This document shows positions 1 to 9,649 of a stretch of 64,000 nucleotides of DNA, in pieces. Under the pieces are notes generated by a model. The model was not told the DNA's origin and searched no databases. It saw nothing but the letters and a program-made list of their open reading frames with translations. The position numbers and the translations under genes are program-made. Numbering within the stretch: the stretch's first letter is position 1; each line of letters begins with the position of its first letter. The stretch is from Salipiger aestuarii (GTDB taxonomy: Bacteria; Pseudomonadota; Alphaproteobacteria; Rhodobacterales; Rhodobacteraceae), in NCBI RefSeq assembly GCF_003259905.1, contig NZ_QLMG01000016.1, forward strand, positions 1 to 64,000, read 5' to 3'.

Positions 1-180
1 GCCAGACGGTCAGCAGCGAACGGCAGATGCCATGCCGCCGCGCTGTCGCTGAGACCTGCCGATGTCCCCCAAGGCTTTCTCGACCACCCTGATCTTGTCG
101 GCATCGCTCCAGTGCCGACGACACGGCGTATCCTCGGTGGACAGGATCTCGATCCGGGGTGTGACCGTAAGGTCGACCAT
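1..180 (-). pseudogene. IS66-type orfA (transposase accessory) remnant, frameshifted and cut by the window edge
   Basis: On the minus strand an ATG at 180 opens a reading frame starting MVDLTVTPRIEIL and continuing through WSDADKIRVVEKAL, which resembles the N-terminus of IS66-family OrfA/TnpA helix-turn-helix proteins. The frame then goes off into GGMASAVRC and a stop, while a neighbouring frame carries QVSATARRHGICRSLLTVW, the expected continuation. Adding one base to the C5 run (G5 on the coding strand) at 66-70 would restore one continuous frame. So this is a frameshifted gene, or a homopolymer sequencing error. The gene runs off the left edge. Family assignment is from motif memory. Confidence 0.6.
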
Positions 181-391
181 AACGTGGGACTTATCATCGC
201 CTCCAACGCCCCGTCAGACGGCCCACGCCGGAGGGATACGACCGAGCACCCCTGCGAAGGGACAATCCGGCCCCCAACCGCCGCTCCGGGTCTTCGAGGC
301 CCCGGCCCAGTACGACCGCCGCTTATCGCACGACATACCGCGAAGGTTCCCGGCCTCGACGGCGATCAGCGGGCGACCAGGGCAAGTCCGT
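181..391. other. Short non-coding stretch beside the IS remnant
   Basis: About 210 bases between the IS66-like remnant and the stop codon of the acyl-CoA dehydrogenase. Open frames exist on the plus strand but their translations are rich in Arg/Pro and resemble no family I know. I see no terminator or inverted repeat. It is probably part of the decayed element. Confidence 0.4.
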
Positions 392-1549
392 TCAGATATC
401 CATTGACCGGGCGATCAGTTCCTTCATGATCTCATTGGTGCCGCCATAGATCATCTGAACCCGGCTGTCGGCGTAGAGGCGCGCGATAGGGTACTCCATC
501 ATAAAGCCGTAACCGCCGTGCAGTTGCAGACATTCGTGCATGACTTCGTTCTGCGTCTGGCTGCCCCACCATTTCGCCATCGAAGCGGTGGCCGCGTCAA
601 GCTCGCCGGCCTCAAGCCGCGCGATGCCGTCATTGACAAACGTGCGCAGCAATTCGGCCTTTGTCTTGCATTCCGCCAGCTTGAAACGGGTGTTCTGGAA
701 ATCCATGATCCGCTTGCCAAAGGCCTTGCGGTCCTGAACGTATTTCACCGTCTCGTCGATCGCGAAGTCGATGAAGCCAAGCGCGGTGATGCCGATCATC
801 AGCCTTTCCCACGGAAGTTGCTTCATCAGCTGATAGAACCCCTGCCCCTCTTCCTGACCAAGGAGGTTGGCTGTCGGCACCCGCACATCCTCAAAGAACA
901 GTTCGGCCGTGTCAGACCCTTTCATGCCCAGCTTCCTGAGGTTCCTCCCACGACGGAAGCCCTCCGCGCCCTCGGTTTCCAGAACGATCAGGGACACGCC
1001 CTTGGCACCGGCGCTGCGATCCGTCTTGGCCACGATGACGATGATATCGGCGGTATGTCCGTTGGTGATAAAGATCTTCGAGCCGTTGATCTTGTAATGA
1101 TTACCGTCCTTTTCGGCATGGGTCTGGACGCTCTGAAGGTCCGAGCCCGTTCCCGGTTCGGTCATCGCGATGGCCGCAACGCTGTCGCCGCTGATCAGCC
1201 GCGGCAACCACTTCGTTTTCTGCTCTTCACTGCCGTAGGCATTGATATAGTGGATAACGATGGTCTGGATGCCATAGCCCCAACCGGTGTCTCCGACGCG
1301 CCCCTGCTCGTAAATCGTAATCGCATCGAACCCGATTCCGCCGCCGGACCCGCCATAATCCTCGTCGATCGAGCCCCCCATCACGCCCTGCTCGCCAACT
1401 GTTTTCCAGAAGCTGCGATCGACGATACCCTGTTCGGCCCATTTCTCGATATTGGGGGCCATTTCCGCCTGAAAGAGCTTGCGCGTGCTGTCCGCGAACA
1501 TCTTGTGTTCATCAGAAGCCCAGGTTGTCGTGTTCTTGATCAGAGACAT
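392..1549 (-). CDS. Acyl-CoA dehydrogenase (canonical active site)
   Basis: A 385-residue FAD-dependent acyl-CoA dehydrogenase, which introduces the alpha-beta double bond into an acyl-CoA and passes electrons to ETF. The N-terminal helical domain is followed by the FAD/substrate motif AMTEPGTGSDLQ (about residue 130), a middle beta domain, and the C-terminal HGGYGFMMEYPIARLYAD and YGGTNEI segments; the Glu of GGTNEI is the canonical catalytic base. Full length for the family. The start is supported by AGGTAAAG upstream. It lies downstream of the etfBA terminator and has its own promoter at 1587-1615, so it is a separate unit. Of the four dehydrogenases in the window this is the only one with the textbook motif. 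Substrate unknown. Confidence 0.9.
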   Translation of the reverse strand: MSLIKNTTTWASDEHKMFADSTRKLFQAEMAPNIEKWAEQGIVDRSFWKTVGEQGVMGGSIDEDYGGSGGGIGFDAITIYEQGRVGDTGWGYGIQTIVIHYINAYGSEEQKTKWLPRLISGDSVAAIAMTEPGTGSDLQSVQTHAEKDGNHYKINGSKIFITNGHTADIIVIVAKTDRSAGAKGVSLIVLETEGAEGFRRGRNLRKLGMKGSDTAELFFEDVRVPTANLLGQEEGQGFYQLMKQLPWERLMIGITALGFIDFAIDETVKYVQDRKAFGKRIMDFQNTRFKLAECKTKAELLRTFVNDGIARLEAGELDAATASMAKWWGSQTQNEVMHECLQLHGGYGFMMEYPIARLYADSRVQMIYGGTNEIMKELIARSMDI

Positions 1550-1586
1550 GTTTCTTTACCTGTGGAGCCTTATTTGCATCTCGAAA

Positions 1587-1615
1587 AAACTACCAAGTGT
1601 TTTGTTTTCTGACAA
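1587..1615 (-). promoter_or_regulatory. Promoter of the acyl-CoA dehydrogenase with a degenerate TetR-type operator
   Basis: Read on the minus strand: -35 TTGTCA (1615-1610), 17-bp spacer, -10 TAGTTT (1592-1587). The stretch AAAACACTTGGTAG overlaps the spacer and -10 and matches 11 of 14 positions of the operator found before the tetR gene (CTAACACTTGTTAG), with the same ACACTTG centre. Its placement about 40-55 bases upstream of the start matches the operator at 14190. One half-site is poor, so binding may be weak. Confidence 0.5.
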
Positions 1616-1704
1616 CGATCCGGAGCCGGCCCTGGCAATTCCGTTACGTTTCCGGGACGCGCAACGCGCGGTTCCCGACGCGACACAACACCACCGCCGC
1701 ATGA

Positions 1705-1734
1705 AAAAGGCCCTCCGCGATCAGAGGGCCTTTT
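1705..1734 (-). terminator. Rho-independent terminator after etfBA (possibly bidirectional)
   Basis: An 11-bp perfect stem (AAAAGGCCCTC with GAGGGCCTTTT) and an 8-base loop. On the minus strand the GC stem is followed by a run of five T. It sits 20 bases past the etfA stop and separates the long leftward operon from the acyl-CoA dehydrogenase gene. Confidence 0.85.
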
Positions 1735-1754
1735 GCGGTTTCGCTATGTCGGGC

Positions 1755-2681
1755 TCAGAGTTTCTCGACCAGTTCCGGCACGGCGGTGAACAGGTCGGCA
1801 ACCAGTCCAAAATCCGCAACCTGGAAAATGGGGGCTTCCTCGTCCTTGTTGATCGCAACGATGATCTTGGAATCCTTCATGCCCGCAAGGTGCTGGATCG
1901 CGCCCGAGATGCCAACGGCCACATAAAGACCAGGCGCGACAACCTTGCCGGTCTGGCCGACCTGCCAATCGTTCGGGGCATAGCCACTGTCAACCGCCGC
2001 GCGGGACGCGCCGACTGCGGCGCCCAGCTTGTCGGCGAGTTTTTCGATCAGGGCAAAATCCTCCTCCGAGCCGACACCGCGCCCGCCGGAAACAACCACA
2101 CCGGCAGAGGTCAGTTCGGGACGGTCGCTTTCGGCAACCTTGTCTTCGATCCATTCGGAAAGGGCCGGATTTTCCGCCGCCGAGATGGTTTCCACCGCAG
2201 CCGAGCCGCCCGTCCCCGCCGCGTCGAAGGTCGAGGTCCGGAAGGACACGACTTTCTTGGCGTCTTTGGATCTTACGGTCTGGATCGCGTTGCCCGCGTA
2301 GACCGGGCGTTCAAACGTGTCCCCGTCGACCACGCCCGAAGCGTCGGAAATCACCATAACGTCCAGCAGCGCGGCGACGCGGGGCAGCACGTTCTTGGCG
2401 TCGGTGGTGGCGGGGGCGACGATATGTTCGTAGTCGCCCGCCAGGCTAACGATCAGCGCCGCGGTGGGTTCGGCAAGCCGGTGCCCAAGGGCGGGATCTT
2501 CGGCCACGAGTACCTTTGCCACGCCGTCGATCTTGGCGCAGGCCTCGCCCGCGGCGGCGGCCGAGGCACCGCAGCAGAGCGCGGTCACGTCGCCCAGTTG
2601 CTTTGCAGCCGTAACGGCTTTTGCAGTTGCGTCAAACGCCAGTTCACCATCGGTGACTTCTGCGAGAAGTAGAACAGCCAT
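1755..2681 (-). CDS. etfA: Electron transfer flavoprotein alpha subunit
   Basis: The 308-residue alpha subunit of the soluble ETF heterodimer, which takes electrons from acyl-CoA dehydrogenases and delivers them to ETF-quinone oxidoreductase. The C-terminal FAD domain is clear: [60 protein letters not shown] and [20 protein letters not shown]. Length is normal. Its ATG shares one base with the etfB TAA stop, so the two are translationally coupled. ETF-quinone oxidoreductase is not in the window, so the product must use one encoded elsewhere. This copy is probably accessory to a chromosomal ETF and dedicated to the dehydrogenases here. Confidence 0.95.
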   Translation of the reverse strand: MAVLLLAEVTDGELAFDATAKAVTAAKQLGDVTALCCGASAAAAGEACAKIDGVAKVLVAEDPALGHRLAEPTAALIVSLAGDYEHIVAPATTDAKNVLPRVAALLDVMVISDASGVVDGDTFERPVYAGNAIQTVRSKDAKKVVSFRTSTFDAAGTGGSAAVETISAAENPALSEWIEDKVAESDRPELTSAGVVVSGGRGVGSEEDFALIEKLADKLGAAVGASRAAVDSGYAPNDWQVGQTGKVVAPGLYVAVGISGAIQHLAGMKDSKIIVAINKDEEAPIFQVADFGLVADLFTAVPELVEKL

Positions 2682-3439
2682 TACACAGCCCCCGCTTCTT
2701 TGAGTTTCGATACCAGTTCATCGACCGACTCGACCATGATCCCCGCCTTGCGGGCCTCGGGTTCTGCGGTCTTCACGATTTCCAGACGATTGGCGACATC
2801 AACGCCGTAATCGGCGGGAGTCTTTTCATCCAGCGGCTTTTTCTTGGCCTTCATGATGTTGGGCAGCGACGCATAGCGCGGCTCGTTCAGCCGCAGGTCG
2901 ACGGTCACGACCGTCGGCAAGGACACTTCGATGGTTTGCAGACCGCCGTCCACCTCGCGGGTGACCTTTGCCTTGTCGCCGACAATCTCCAGATCCGAGG
3001 CGAAGGTCGCCTGCGACCAGCCCATGAGGGCGGCCAACATCTGGCCGGTGGCGTTCATATCGTTGTCGATGGCCTGCTTGCCACACAGCACAAGACCTGG
3101 CTGCTCTTCGTCAACGATCGCCTTGAGGATCTTCGCAACGGCCAGAGGCTCGATATCGTTGTGCACGTCATCCGCCGCCACAACAAGGATCGCACGGTCC
3201 GCGCCCATCGCCAAAGCGGTGCGCAGCGTTTCCTGGCTTTGCTTGACCCCGATGGAAACGACCACGACTTCGTCCACCTGACCCGCTTCCTTGAGGCGGA
3301 TCGCCTGTTCGACGGAAATCTCGTCAAACGGATTCATCGACATCTTCACATTGGCAAGATCGACACCTGAACCGTCCGCTTTGACGCGTACTTTCACGTT
3401 GTAGTCGATCACGCGTTTGACAGGCACCAGCACCTTCAT
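2681..3439 (-). CDS. etfB: Electron transfer flavoprotein beta subunit
   Basis: The 252-residue ETF beta subunit with the N-terminal [20 protein letters not shown], the AMP-binding region around GADRAILV, and the family signature near residue 190 ([21 protein letters not shown]; the first 20 residues hold the diagnostic [14 protein letters not shown]). The gene precedes etfA and overlaps it by one base. A GGAGGAAACC ribosome site lies just before the ATG. It follows two enoyl-CoA hydratase genes in the same direction, in keeping with a beta-oxidation-type operon. Confidence 0.95.
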   Translation of the reverse strand: MKVLVPVKRVIDYNVKVRVKADGSGVDLANVKMSMNPFDEISVEQAIRLKEAGQVDEVVVVSIGVKQSQETLRTALAMGADRAILVVAADDVHNDIEPLAVAKILKAIVDEEQPGLVLCGKQAIDNDMNATGQMLAALMGWSQATFASDLEIVGDKAKVTREVDGGLQTIEVSLPTVVTVDLRLNEPRYASLPNIMKAKKKPLDEKTPADYGVDVANRLEIVKTAEPEARKAGIMVESVDELVSKLKEAGAV

Positions 3440-3478
3440 GAGCGGTTTCCTCCAGTTATTGATGTGGTTTCGACCGTC

Positions 3479-4261
3479 TTAACGGTCCTTGAATTCGGGT
3501 CTTCGTTTCTCCGAGAACGCCTTCATGGCTTCGGGGAAATCATGCGCGCACAACAGAACGCTTTGGGCATCACGCTCGATGTCCAGCGCTTCCAGATAGC
3601 TGCATTCGGCTGCGGCGCGCATCACGCGTTTGGCGGATTGTACGCCGAACATCGGATGGGGGGCAATTTCGCGGGCGATCTCAAGCGCACGTTTCTCGAC
3701 CTGCTCGGCAGGAACGCATTCTTCCACAACGCGCAATTCCTTCGCGGTTCGCCCGTCGATCTCGCGACCGGTAAGAACAAGCATCCGCGCCACCCCCGCG
3801 CCGGCGCGTTGCTGGAGCAGCCAGCTTGACCCTGTATCGGGACAACCGCCAACGCGGGCAAAAACCTCGCACAGCCGCGCATCTTCGGCGGCAACGACAA
3901 TATCCGCCGAAAGAGCAAGGCTCAGACCGGCACCGAAAGCGACACCGCAGACGGCCGAGATCAGCGGCTTGCGAAAAAGATATGCGGCGCGTCCGCCATC
4001 GTGAACCTTGTCGACCATTTCGGACGTGGCCCTGGCCCCCTTGGCAACCTCGGACTGGAACCCGACCAGATCCCCGCCGCTGCTGAAATGATCGCCCCCG
4101 GTCATGACCACCGCCCGGATCGTGTCATCCTGTTCGGCGTCGCGCAGATGCGCCACCAGTTCCCCGACGAAGGCGATGCTGTAGGGGTTGCGCTTGTTGG
4201 TCTGAACAAAGCGCAGGATGCCGACAGGGCCATCTTTTTCAAAGCGAATAAGTTCGGTCAT
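3479..4261 (-). CDS. Enoyl-CoA hydratase/isomerase family protein
   Basis: A 260-residue crotonase-fold enzyme. The first oxyanion-hole segment is FSSGGDLVGF (about residue 58) and the second is GVAFGAGLSLALSADIVVA (about 105). The usual second catalytic region GLxPGxGG is replaced by GGCPDTGSSWLL, with Asp where classical hydratases have Gly next to the second Glu; isomerases and dehalogenase-like members show such changes. It may therefore be an isomerase or hydrolase rather than a plain hydratase. It lies 11 bases downstream of a second crotonase gene, and etfB follows after 39 bases. Confidence 0.85.
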   Translation of the reverse strand: MTELIRFEKDGPVGILRFVQTNKRNPYSIAFVGELVAHLRDAEQDDTIRAVVMTGGDHFSSGGDLVGFQSEVAKGARATSEMVDKVHDGGRAAYLFRKPLISAVCGVAFGAGLSLALSADIVVAAEDARLCEVFARVGGCPDTGSSWLLQQRAGAGVARMLVLTGREIDGRTAKELRVVEECVPAEQVEKRALEIAREIAPHPMFGVQSAKRVMRAAAECSYLEALDIERDAQSVLLCAHDFPEAMKAFSEKRRPEFKDR

Positions 4262-4272
4262 TCCAGCCTCCG

Positions 4273-5052
4273 TCAGGTTCCGGTCCAGACCGGCGCGCGT
4301 TTTTCGGCAAACGCCTTGGGGCCTTCAACAGCATCATTGCTGGCATAGACGACCTCATGCAGGCGCCTTCCCTCTTCGAGGCCGCCGGCGCAGCCCAGAT
4401 CCATGGTTGCGCGCACGCCGCCTTTCGCCGCAATAACCGAAAGCGGGGCCGCGCTGGCGATCCGTCTGGCAAGCTCATATGCCCGCGCGCGCACGGCGTC
4501 CGGCGTTTCCTCAAGATAGTTGGTAAACCCGTAATCGTGCAGTCTTTCGATCGGCATCAGATCACCGGTCAGGACAATTTCCATAAGGATCGGTTGGGGC
4601 AGCATCGACAGAGCCGGAGCCGCCCACGGAGACCCGCGCCCGATCTTCACCTCGGTGATGCCGACCTTGGTGCCCATGAGGCCAACGCGAAGATCGCAGT
4701 TGAGCGTCAGCATCATGCCGCCGGCCATCAGGGATCCGGTCATGGCGGCGATGATCGGCTTTTTGCAGGCGCGCATGGTTTCGTGAAACGGGTCGCGCAT
4801 CTTGGACAGAATATCGACCCCCTCGTCACGCGCGATCTGGGCAGCTTCCTTGAGATCCATCCCGGCAGAGAACACACCGCAATCGGCCGAGGTCAGAATG
4901 GCGACGCGAACGCTGTCATCCGCCTCGATCTTTTCCCAGGCATCCGCCAGCCCGTTCGTTGCGGCCACCGACAGCGCATTCTTGCGCTCGGGCCGGTTGA
5001 TACTGACGGTCGCGATGCCGTCTTCGATCTTCACGTCAATAGGGTTCATCAT
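4273..5052 (-). CDS. Enoyl-CoA hydratase/isomerase family protein
   Basis: A 259-residue crotonase-family protein starting MMNPIDVKIEDG. The double ATG at 5052/5049 is preceded by GAGGCAGAT, so I reject the longer frame reaching 5247, whose extra N-terminus has no family character. Motifs: INRPERKNALS, oxyanion segment FSAGMDLKEA, and GSLMAGGMMLTLNCDLRVG. The region aligned with the catalytic Glu reads VKIGRGSPWAAPALSMLP, not the canonical GLxPGxGG form. Possible substrates are unsaturated or branched acyl-CoAs. It lies between the binding-protein genes and the other crotonase in the same leftward operon. Confidence 0.85.
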   Translation of the reverse strand: MMNPIDVKIEDGIATVSINRPERKNALSVAATNGLADAWEKIEADDSVRVAILTSADCGVFSAGMDLKEAAQIARDEGVDILSKMRDPFHETMRACKKPIIAAMTGSLMAGGMMLTLNCDLRVGLMGTKVGITEVKIGRGSPWAAPALSMLPQPILMEIVLTGDLMPIERLHDYGFTNYLEETPDAVRARAYELARRIASAAPLSVIAAKGGVRATMDLGCAGGLEEGRRLHEVVYASNDAVEGPKAFAEKRAPVWTGT

Positions 5053-5141
5053 ATCTGCCTCGTTTCTTTGGGACATTCCCGATGGAAAACTCGGGCCGAG
5101 GTTCCCCCGCGCGACGATGTCGCGCGCGGGGGTGTTCAAGC

Positions 5142-6392
5142 TCATTCGACGGTGAACTTCTCGGAGCTTTCCTTGATCACTTCCCACACAACGTCGAGGT
5201 ACTCGGCGCTCCAGTCTGTCAGCGGAACCCACTTTTCGCCGTCCCACTGCTCGATGCGGGTTTTACCGCCGCCGCCGTGATCTTCGGGTGTCACAGACAA
5301 CGGAGCCATCAGGCCGTTGGCATCGTATCCCGAAAGCGCCTCGTAGGCCGTCTTCATGGTTTCCGGGGTCAGCGGCCAACCGTTTTCTTTGATCGCCATC
5401 CGCGCGGCTTCAAACCCGGCCGAATAAATCGCCATGCCAATGTTGTAATACACGTCACGCACCAAGCTTTCGGGCCCGCTGCCTTTGCCGTCGGCATAGT
5501 AGGTTTCCAGCATCGTTTTCACGATCGGGACTTCCTGGCCACCGGCGACGTTGGTGCCGCGAAGAATGCCCGTCGCCTCTTCCGCGCCGATGTTGGCGAT
5601 ATCGACCTCGTTCAGCCAGTTCGATGTCAGGTAACGGTCGATCGGGAACCGGTTGCGACGCATTTCCTTGGAGGCGACCACATGTCCACCAGCCAGCAGC
5701 CAGCTGATGACATAGTCAGGCTTGTCGCGGCGAATTTTGCTCCACGCGCCGGACTGGTCCGACCCGGGCAGCGGAACCGGATACAACTCGAGTTCAAAGC
5801 CCTCTTTCTCGGACAGGGTTTTCAAGATCTCGATCGGTTCCTGACCGAACGGATAATCCAGATAGATGAACCCGACCTTGGCGTTGCTCAAATCGCCGTC
5901 GAGCTGCTCCTTGATGAAGGCAACGTCGTTGGCGGCCTGCTGCCAGTAGGTCGGACCCACCGGGAAAACCCATTCGAACACCTCGCCGTCAACCGCATCG
6001 CCACGGCCAACGAAAGACTGCATCAGAAGGTTTTCGTCCTTCATCGCACGCGGCATGACAGCGTTGGTGACAGGCGTGGACAGGAAGTTGAAAATGAAAA
6101 CGCCGTCGCGCTTGAGCTGTTCGTAGCATTCCACGCCGCGCTGGGGTTCGTTGCCGTGGTCGCGCACGATGACTTCAACCGGGTGCCCTTCGATGCCACC
6201 GTTGTCGTTGGTGTACATCGCGAGATCCTGGGCGGCCTGGGCCACCTGGGGCGAAATGAACGTATACGATTTGCTGAGGTCGAAACAGAGCCCGAACCGG
6301 ATCGGCTCCTTGTCTTGCGCGGACGCAATAGTCGCGCCTGTCGCCAACGCGGCGGTGAGCGCCACCGCCTTGATGTGCTGTTTGATTTCCAT
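5142..6392 (-). CDS. ABC transporter periplasmic binding protein, branched-chain-amino-acid type (copy 1)
   Basis: A 416-residue solute-binding protein of the LivJ/LivK (HAAT) superfamily. The Sec signal peptide ends near residue 25 (AVALTAALATGATIASAQ). The mature protein has the two-lobed Peripla_BP_6 layout: FGLCFDLSKSYTF, DNGGIEGHPVEVIVRDHGNEPQRG, GFIYLDYPFGQEPIEILKTL, then the C-terminal GGGGKTRIEQWDGEKWVPLTDW block. It closely resembles the upstream gene at 6476-7714 along its whole length, indicating tandem duplication. Members of this superfamily bind many carboxylates, not only amino acids. Next to acyl-CoA enzymes and a CoA ligase, an organic acid ligand is likely. Confidence 0.9.
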   Translation of the reverse strand: MEIKQHIKAVALTAALATGATIASAQDKEPIRFGLCFDLSKSYTFISPQVAQAAQDLAMYTNDNGGIEGHPVEVIVRDHGNEPQRGVECYEQLKRDGVFIFNFLSTPVTNAVMPRAMKDENLLMQSFVGRGDAVDGEVFEWVFPVGPTYWQQAANDVAFIKEQLDGDLSNAKVGFIYLDYPFGQEPIEILKTLSEKEGFELELYPVPLPGSDQSGAWSKIRRDKPDYVISWLLAGGHVVASKEMRRNRFPIDRYLTSNWLNEVDIANIGAEEATGILRGTNVAGGQEVPIVKTMLETYYADGKGSGPESLVRDVYYNIGMAIYSAGFEAARMAIKENGWPLTPETMKTAYEALSGYDANGLMAPLSVTPEDHGGGGKTRIEQWDGEKWVPLTDWSAEYLDVVWEVIKESSEKFTVE

Positions 6393-6475
6393 GCTTTCTT
6401 TCTCCCTTTGATCGACATCAGCGCAGCTTATCGCTATTCGGGCGCGCCGCCGCCGACCCTTGTGCTAGCTGACCG

Positions 6476-7714
6476 TCACTGTTCGTATTTCGAGGAACTT
6501 TCCCTGACCACGTCCCACACCACATCGCTGTATTCCGCGAGCCAGTCGGTTTGCGGCACCCAGGTCTCTCCGTCCCACATCTCGATGCGGGTCTTGCCGC
6601 CGCCGCCGTGATCCTCCGCTGTCAGCGTGATCGGCGCCATCAGCCCGTTGGCGTCGTAGTTTTCCAGAGACTCCAGTCCGGCCTTGTAGGACTGCGCGGT
6701 GATTGGAAGGCCTTCCATCTCTTCCGCCCGTCGCGCGGCCTCGAAAATGATCGAGTGCATCGCCAGGCCGGTATTGTAGTAAACGTCTTGCGTATTGACC
6801 AACGGACCCGAACCTTGCCCCTTGTCATAAAGTTCACTTATGATCTCGGTCCGAAGGGCCACGTCCGGCCCCCCCACGACATTGGTGCCGCGCTTCAGTC
6901 CGATGGCGGCCTCGGTCCCGATATTGGCGATATCCACTTCGTTCAGCCAGTTGACCGAAATGTACTTTTCCATCGGAATGCGATTGCGCTGCATTTCTTT
7001 CGAAGCAACGACATGCGCACCGCCAAGCATCCACGAAATCACATGATCGGGCTTGTCGCGGCGCATTTTCGACCAGGCCCCCGACTGGTCGCTGCCAGGC
7101 AGCGGCACCGGGTAGAGCAGAAGCTCGAAGCCCTCCATTTCCGACAACGTCTGCAGAATCTCGATCGGCTCCTGCCCGAACGGGTAGTCGAAATAGATGT
7201 AGCCAACCTTGACGTCCGAAAGATCGCCGTCGTGCAATTGCTTGATATAGCCGATATCGTTGGCCACCTGCCCCCAGTAGGACGGGCCGGCCGGATACAC
7301 CCAGTCGAATACCGTGCCGTCCACCGCATCGCCACGACCGACAAGCGACTGCATGAGAACGCGTTCGTCTTGCATCGCACGCGGCAGAATCGCCAGAGAC
7401 ACCGGCGTGGACAGGGTATCGAAGACAAAGACCCCCTCGCGGCTCAGCCTCGAATAGCATTCGATCCCACGCTGCGGTTCGTTACCGTGGTCGCGCACGA
7501 TGACTTCAACCGGCTCGCCGCCGATCCCGCCCTTCATGTTTATGAGCTTTGCGAGATCCAGCGCGGCCTGCGAAACCTGCGGTGTCGCAAAAGTATACGC
7601 CTTGCTGAGATCATAACAGACACCCACCTTGAACGGCTCGGCCAGAGCCTGCGTCCCGGTAATCAGGCCGCCCATCATCGAAAGTGCTGCTAACGCCTTG
7701 GTAAGTTGTTTCAT
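6476..7714 (-). CDS. ABC transporter periplasmic binding protein, branched-chain-amino-acid type (copy 2)
   Basis: A 412-residue paralogue of the downstream binding protein, with a signal peptide starting MKQLTKALAALSMMGGLITG. I chose the ATG at 7714 over one six codons upstream because GGGAGGAAAAG lies directly before it. Shared blocks include VCYDLSKAYTFATPQVSQAA, VEVIVRDHGNEPQRGIECY, YPFGQEPIEILQTLSE and LPGSDQSGAWSKMRRDKPD. One membrane and ATPase set follows upstream, so the two proteins probably feed the same permease with different ligand ranges. Confidence 0.9.
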   Translation of the reverse strand: MKQLTKALAALSMMGGLITGTQALAEPFKVGVCYDLSKAYTFATPQVSQAALDLAKLINMKGGIGGEPVEVIVRDHGNEPQRGIECYSRLSREGVFVFDTLSTPVSLAILPRAMQDERVLMQSLVGRGDAVDGTVFDWVYPAGPSYWGQVANDIGYIKQLHDGDLSDVKVGYIYFDYPFGQEPIEILQTLSEMEGFELLLYPVPLPGSDQSGAWSKMRRDKPDHVISWMLGGAHVVASKEMQRNRIPMEKYISVNWLNEVDIANIGTEAAIGLKRGTNVVGGPDVALRTEIISELYDKGQGSGPLVNTQDVYYNTGLAMHSIIFEAARRAEEMEGLPITAQSYKAGLESLENYDANGLMAPITLTAEDHGGGGKTRIEMWDGETWVPQTDWLAEYSDVVWDVVRESSSKYEQ

Positions 7715-7747
7715 CTTTTCCTCCCTGAACACTGCCTGTTTGGAACC

Positions 7748-8560
<813 letters not shown>

Positions 8561-8572
8561 CGGCTTTCCTTT

Positions 8573-9646
8573 TTACTTCCTGAGCTGATCGAAGGGCCAG
8601 ACCATCAGATAGTCCCGGATGTTTCCGTAAAGCTTTCCCAGCCCCAACGGTTCGATCAGAAGAACCACGACGATCAGCGCGCCATAGACCGCGTTCGGGA
8701 TATGGGCGAGCGTTTCGACATTGATCTGCGTGCCAAGTCCGGCACTTCCCGCAACGACCAGACCGTTCACAAGACCGGGTACGAGCAGGATCAAGGCAAC
8801 ACCGAAATAGGATCCGATGACGCTGCCAAGCCCGCCGACAATCACCATTGCCAGAACCTGGATCGAAACGTTTACCGAAAACTGCTCGGGCGCGGCCAGG
8901 AAAAAGAAGGTCGCAATCAGCAGGGCGCCACTGACGCCCGCAATAAAGGACGATGTCGCGAAGGCCAGGATCTTGTAGTAGAAACTGTTCACCCCCAGGA
9001 TCGCGGCGGCAAAGTCCTTTTCCCGCACGGCGACCAGGGCGCGGCCCAGACCCGTACGCTTCAGATTCAACATGAAAATCGTGACCAGCACGCACCATCC
9101 GAAGGCGACATAGTAATAGCCGGCATCCGACGTGATATCCTGCCCAAGCAGCGCCAGCGTCGGAGATTGCAGCGACGCATGTGAGCCCCCGGTGATCGCC
9201 GGCGAATGGGTCAGCACCCAGTCCATCACGAATTGCATCGCAAGCGTCGTGAGCGCAAGATACAGACCTTTCACCCGCAATGCCGCAAAGGCAAACAGGC
9301 TGCCGATTACCGACGATGACAGTCCACCGATGATGAGGGCGAATTCCCAGGGAATCCCGAACCGCGCGGCGTGGATCGCGGAATACGCGCCAACCGCCAT
9401 GACCGCGGCATAGCCCAGATGAAGCTGGCCGGCCCACCCCGTCACCAGGTTCAGCCCAAGGGCGGCCGCCGTCCAGATCAGCCACGGCAGTATGTAACTG
9501 TTCAGATAAAGCGACGGTATGATGAACGGTGCCACAAGACCGAACAGAAAGATGAACGCAGCCAGATTCCGGTCGGCAGGCAACTTGAAGATCCGGGTGT
9601 CGGATACATAGTCGGCGTGGTGAACACCGGAGAGTCGGTAAAACAT
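8573..9646 (-). CDS. livM: ABC transporter permease, LivM type
   Basis: A 357-residue inner-membrane permease with about nine or ten hydrophobic segments. The LivM signatures are LNLVTGWAGQLHLGYAAVMAVGAY (the GYAAVMAVGAY part is diagnostic) and the cytoplasmic ALVAVREKDFAAAILGVNSF coupling loop, followed by AMVIVGGLGSVIGSYFG. The N-terminus of about 30 residues before the first membrane segment is slightly long. It lies 4 bases downstream of livH. Confidence 0.92.
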   Translation of the reverse strand: MFYRLSGVHHADYVSDTRIFKLPADRNLAAFIFLFGLVAPFIIPSLYLNSYILPWLIWTAAALGLNLVTGWAGQLHLGYAAVMAVGAYSAIHAARFGIPWEFALIIGGLSSSVIGSLFAFAALRVKGLYLALTTLAMQFVMDWVLTHSPAITGGSHASLQSPTLALLGQDITSDAGYYYVAFGWCVLVTIFMLNLKRTGLGRALVAVREKDFAAAILGVNSFYYKILAFATSSFIAGVSGALLIATFFFLAAPEQFSVNVSIQVLAMVIVGGLGSVIGSYFGVALILLVPGLVNGLVVAGSAGLGTQINVETLAHIPNAVYGALIVVVLLIEPLGLGKLYGNIRDYLMVWPFDQLRK

Positions 9647-9649
9647 TCC

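Noticed and set aside
4273-5052. Calling the crotonase genes badI/badK to complete a cyclohexanecarboxylate pathway
   Set aside because: Their active-site regions do not show the BadI pattern I remember, so ring-cleavage function is not supported.
5082-6611. A 509-codon plus-strand frame across the binding-protein gene
   Set aside because: Antisense shadow of the binding-protein gene; similar long shadows at 46182-47993 and 49853-51985 were rejected for the same reason.
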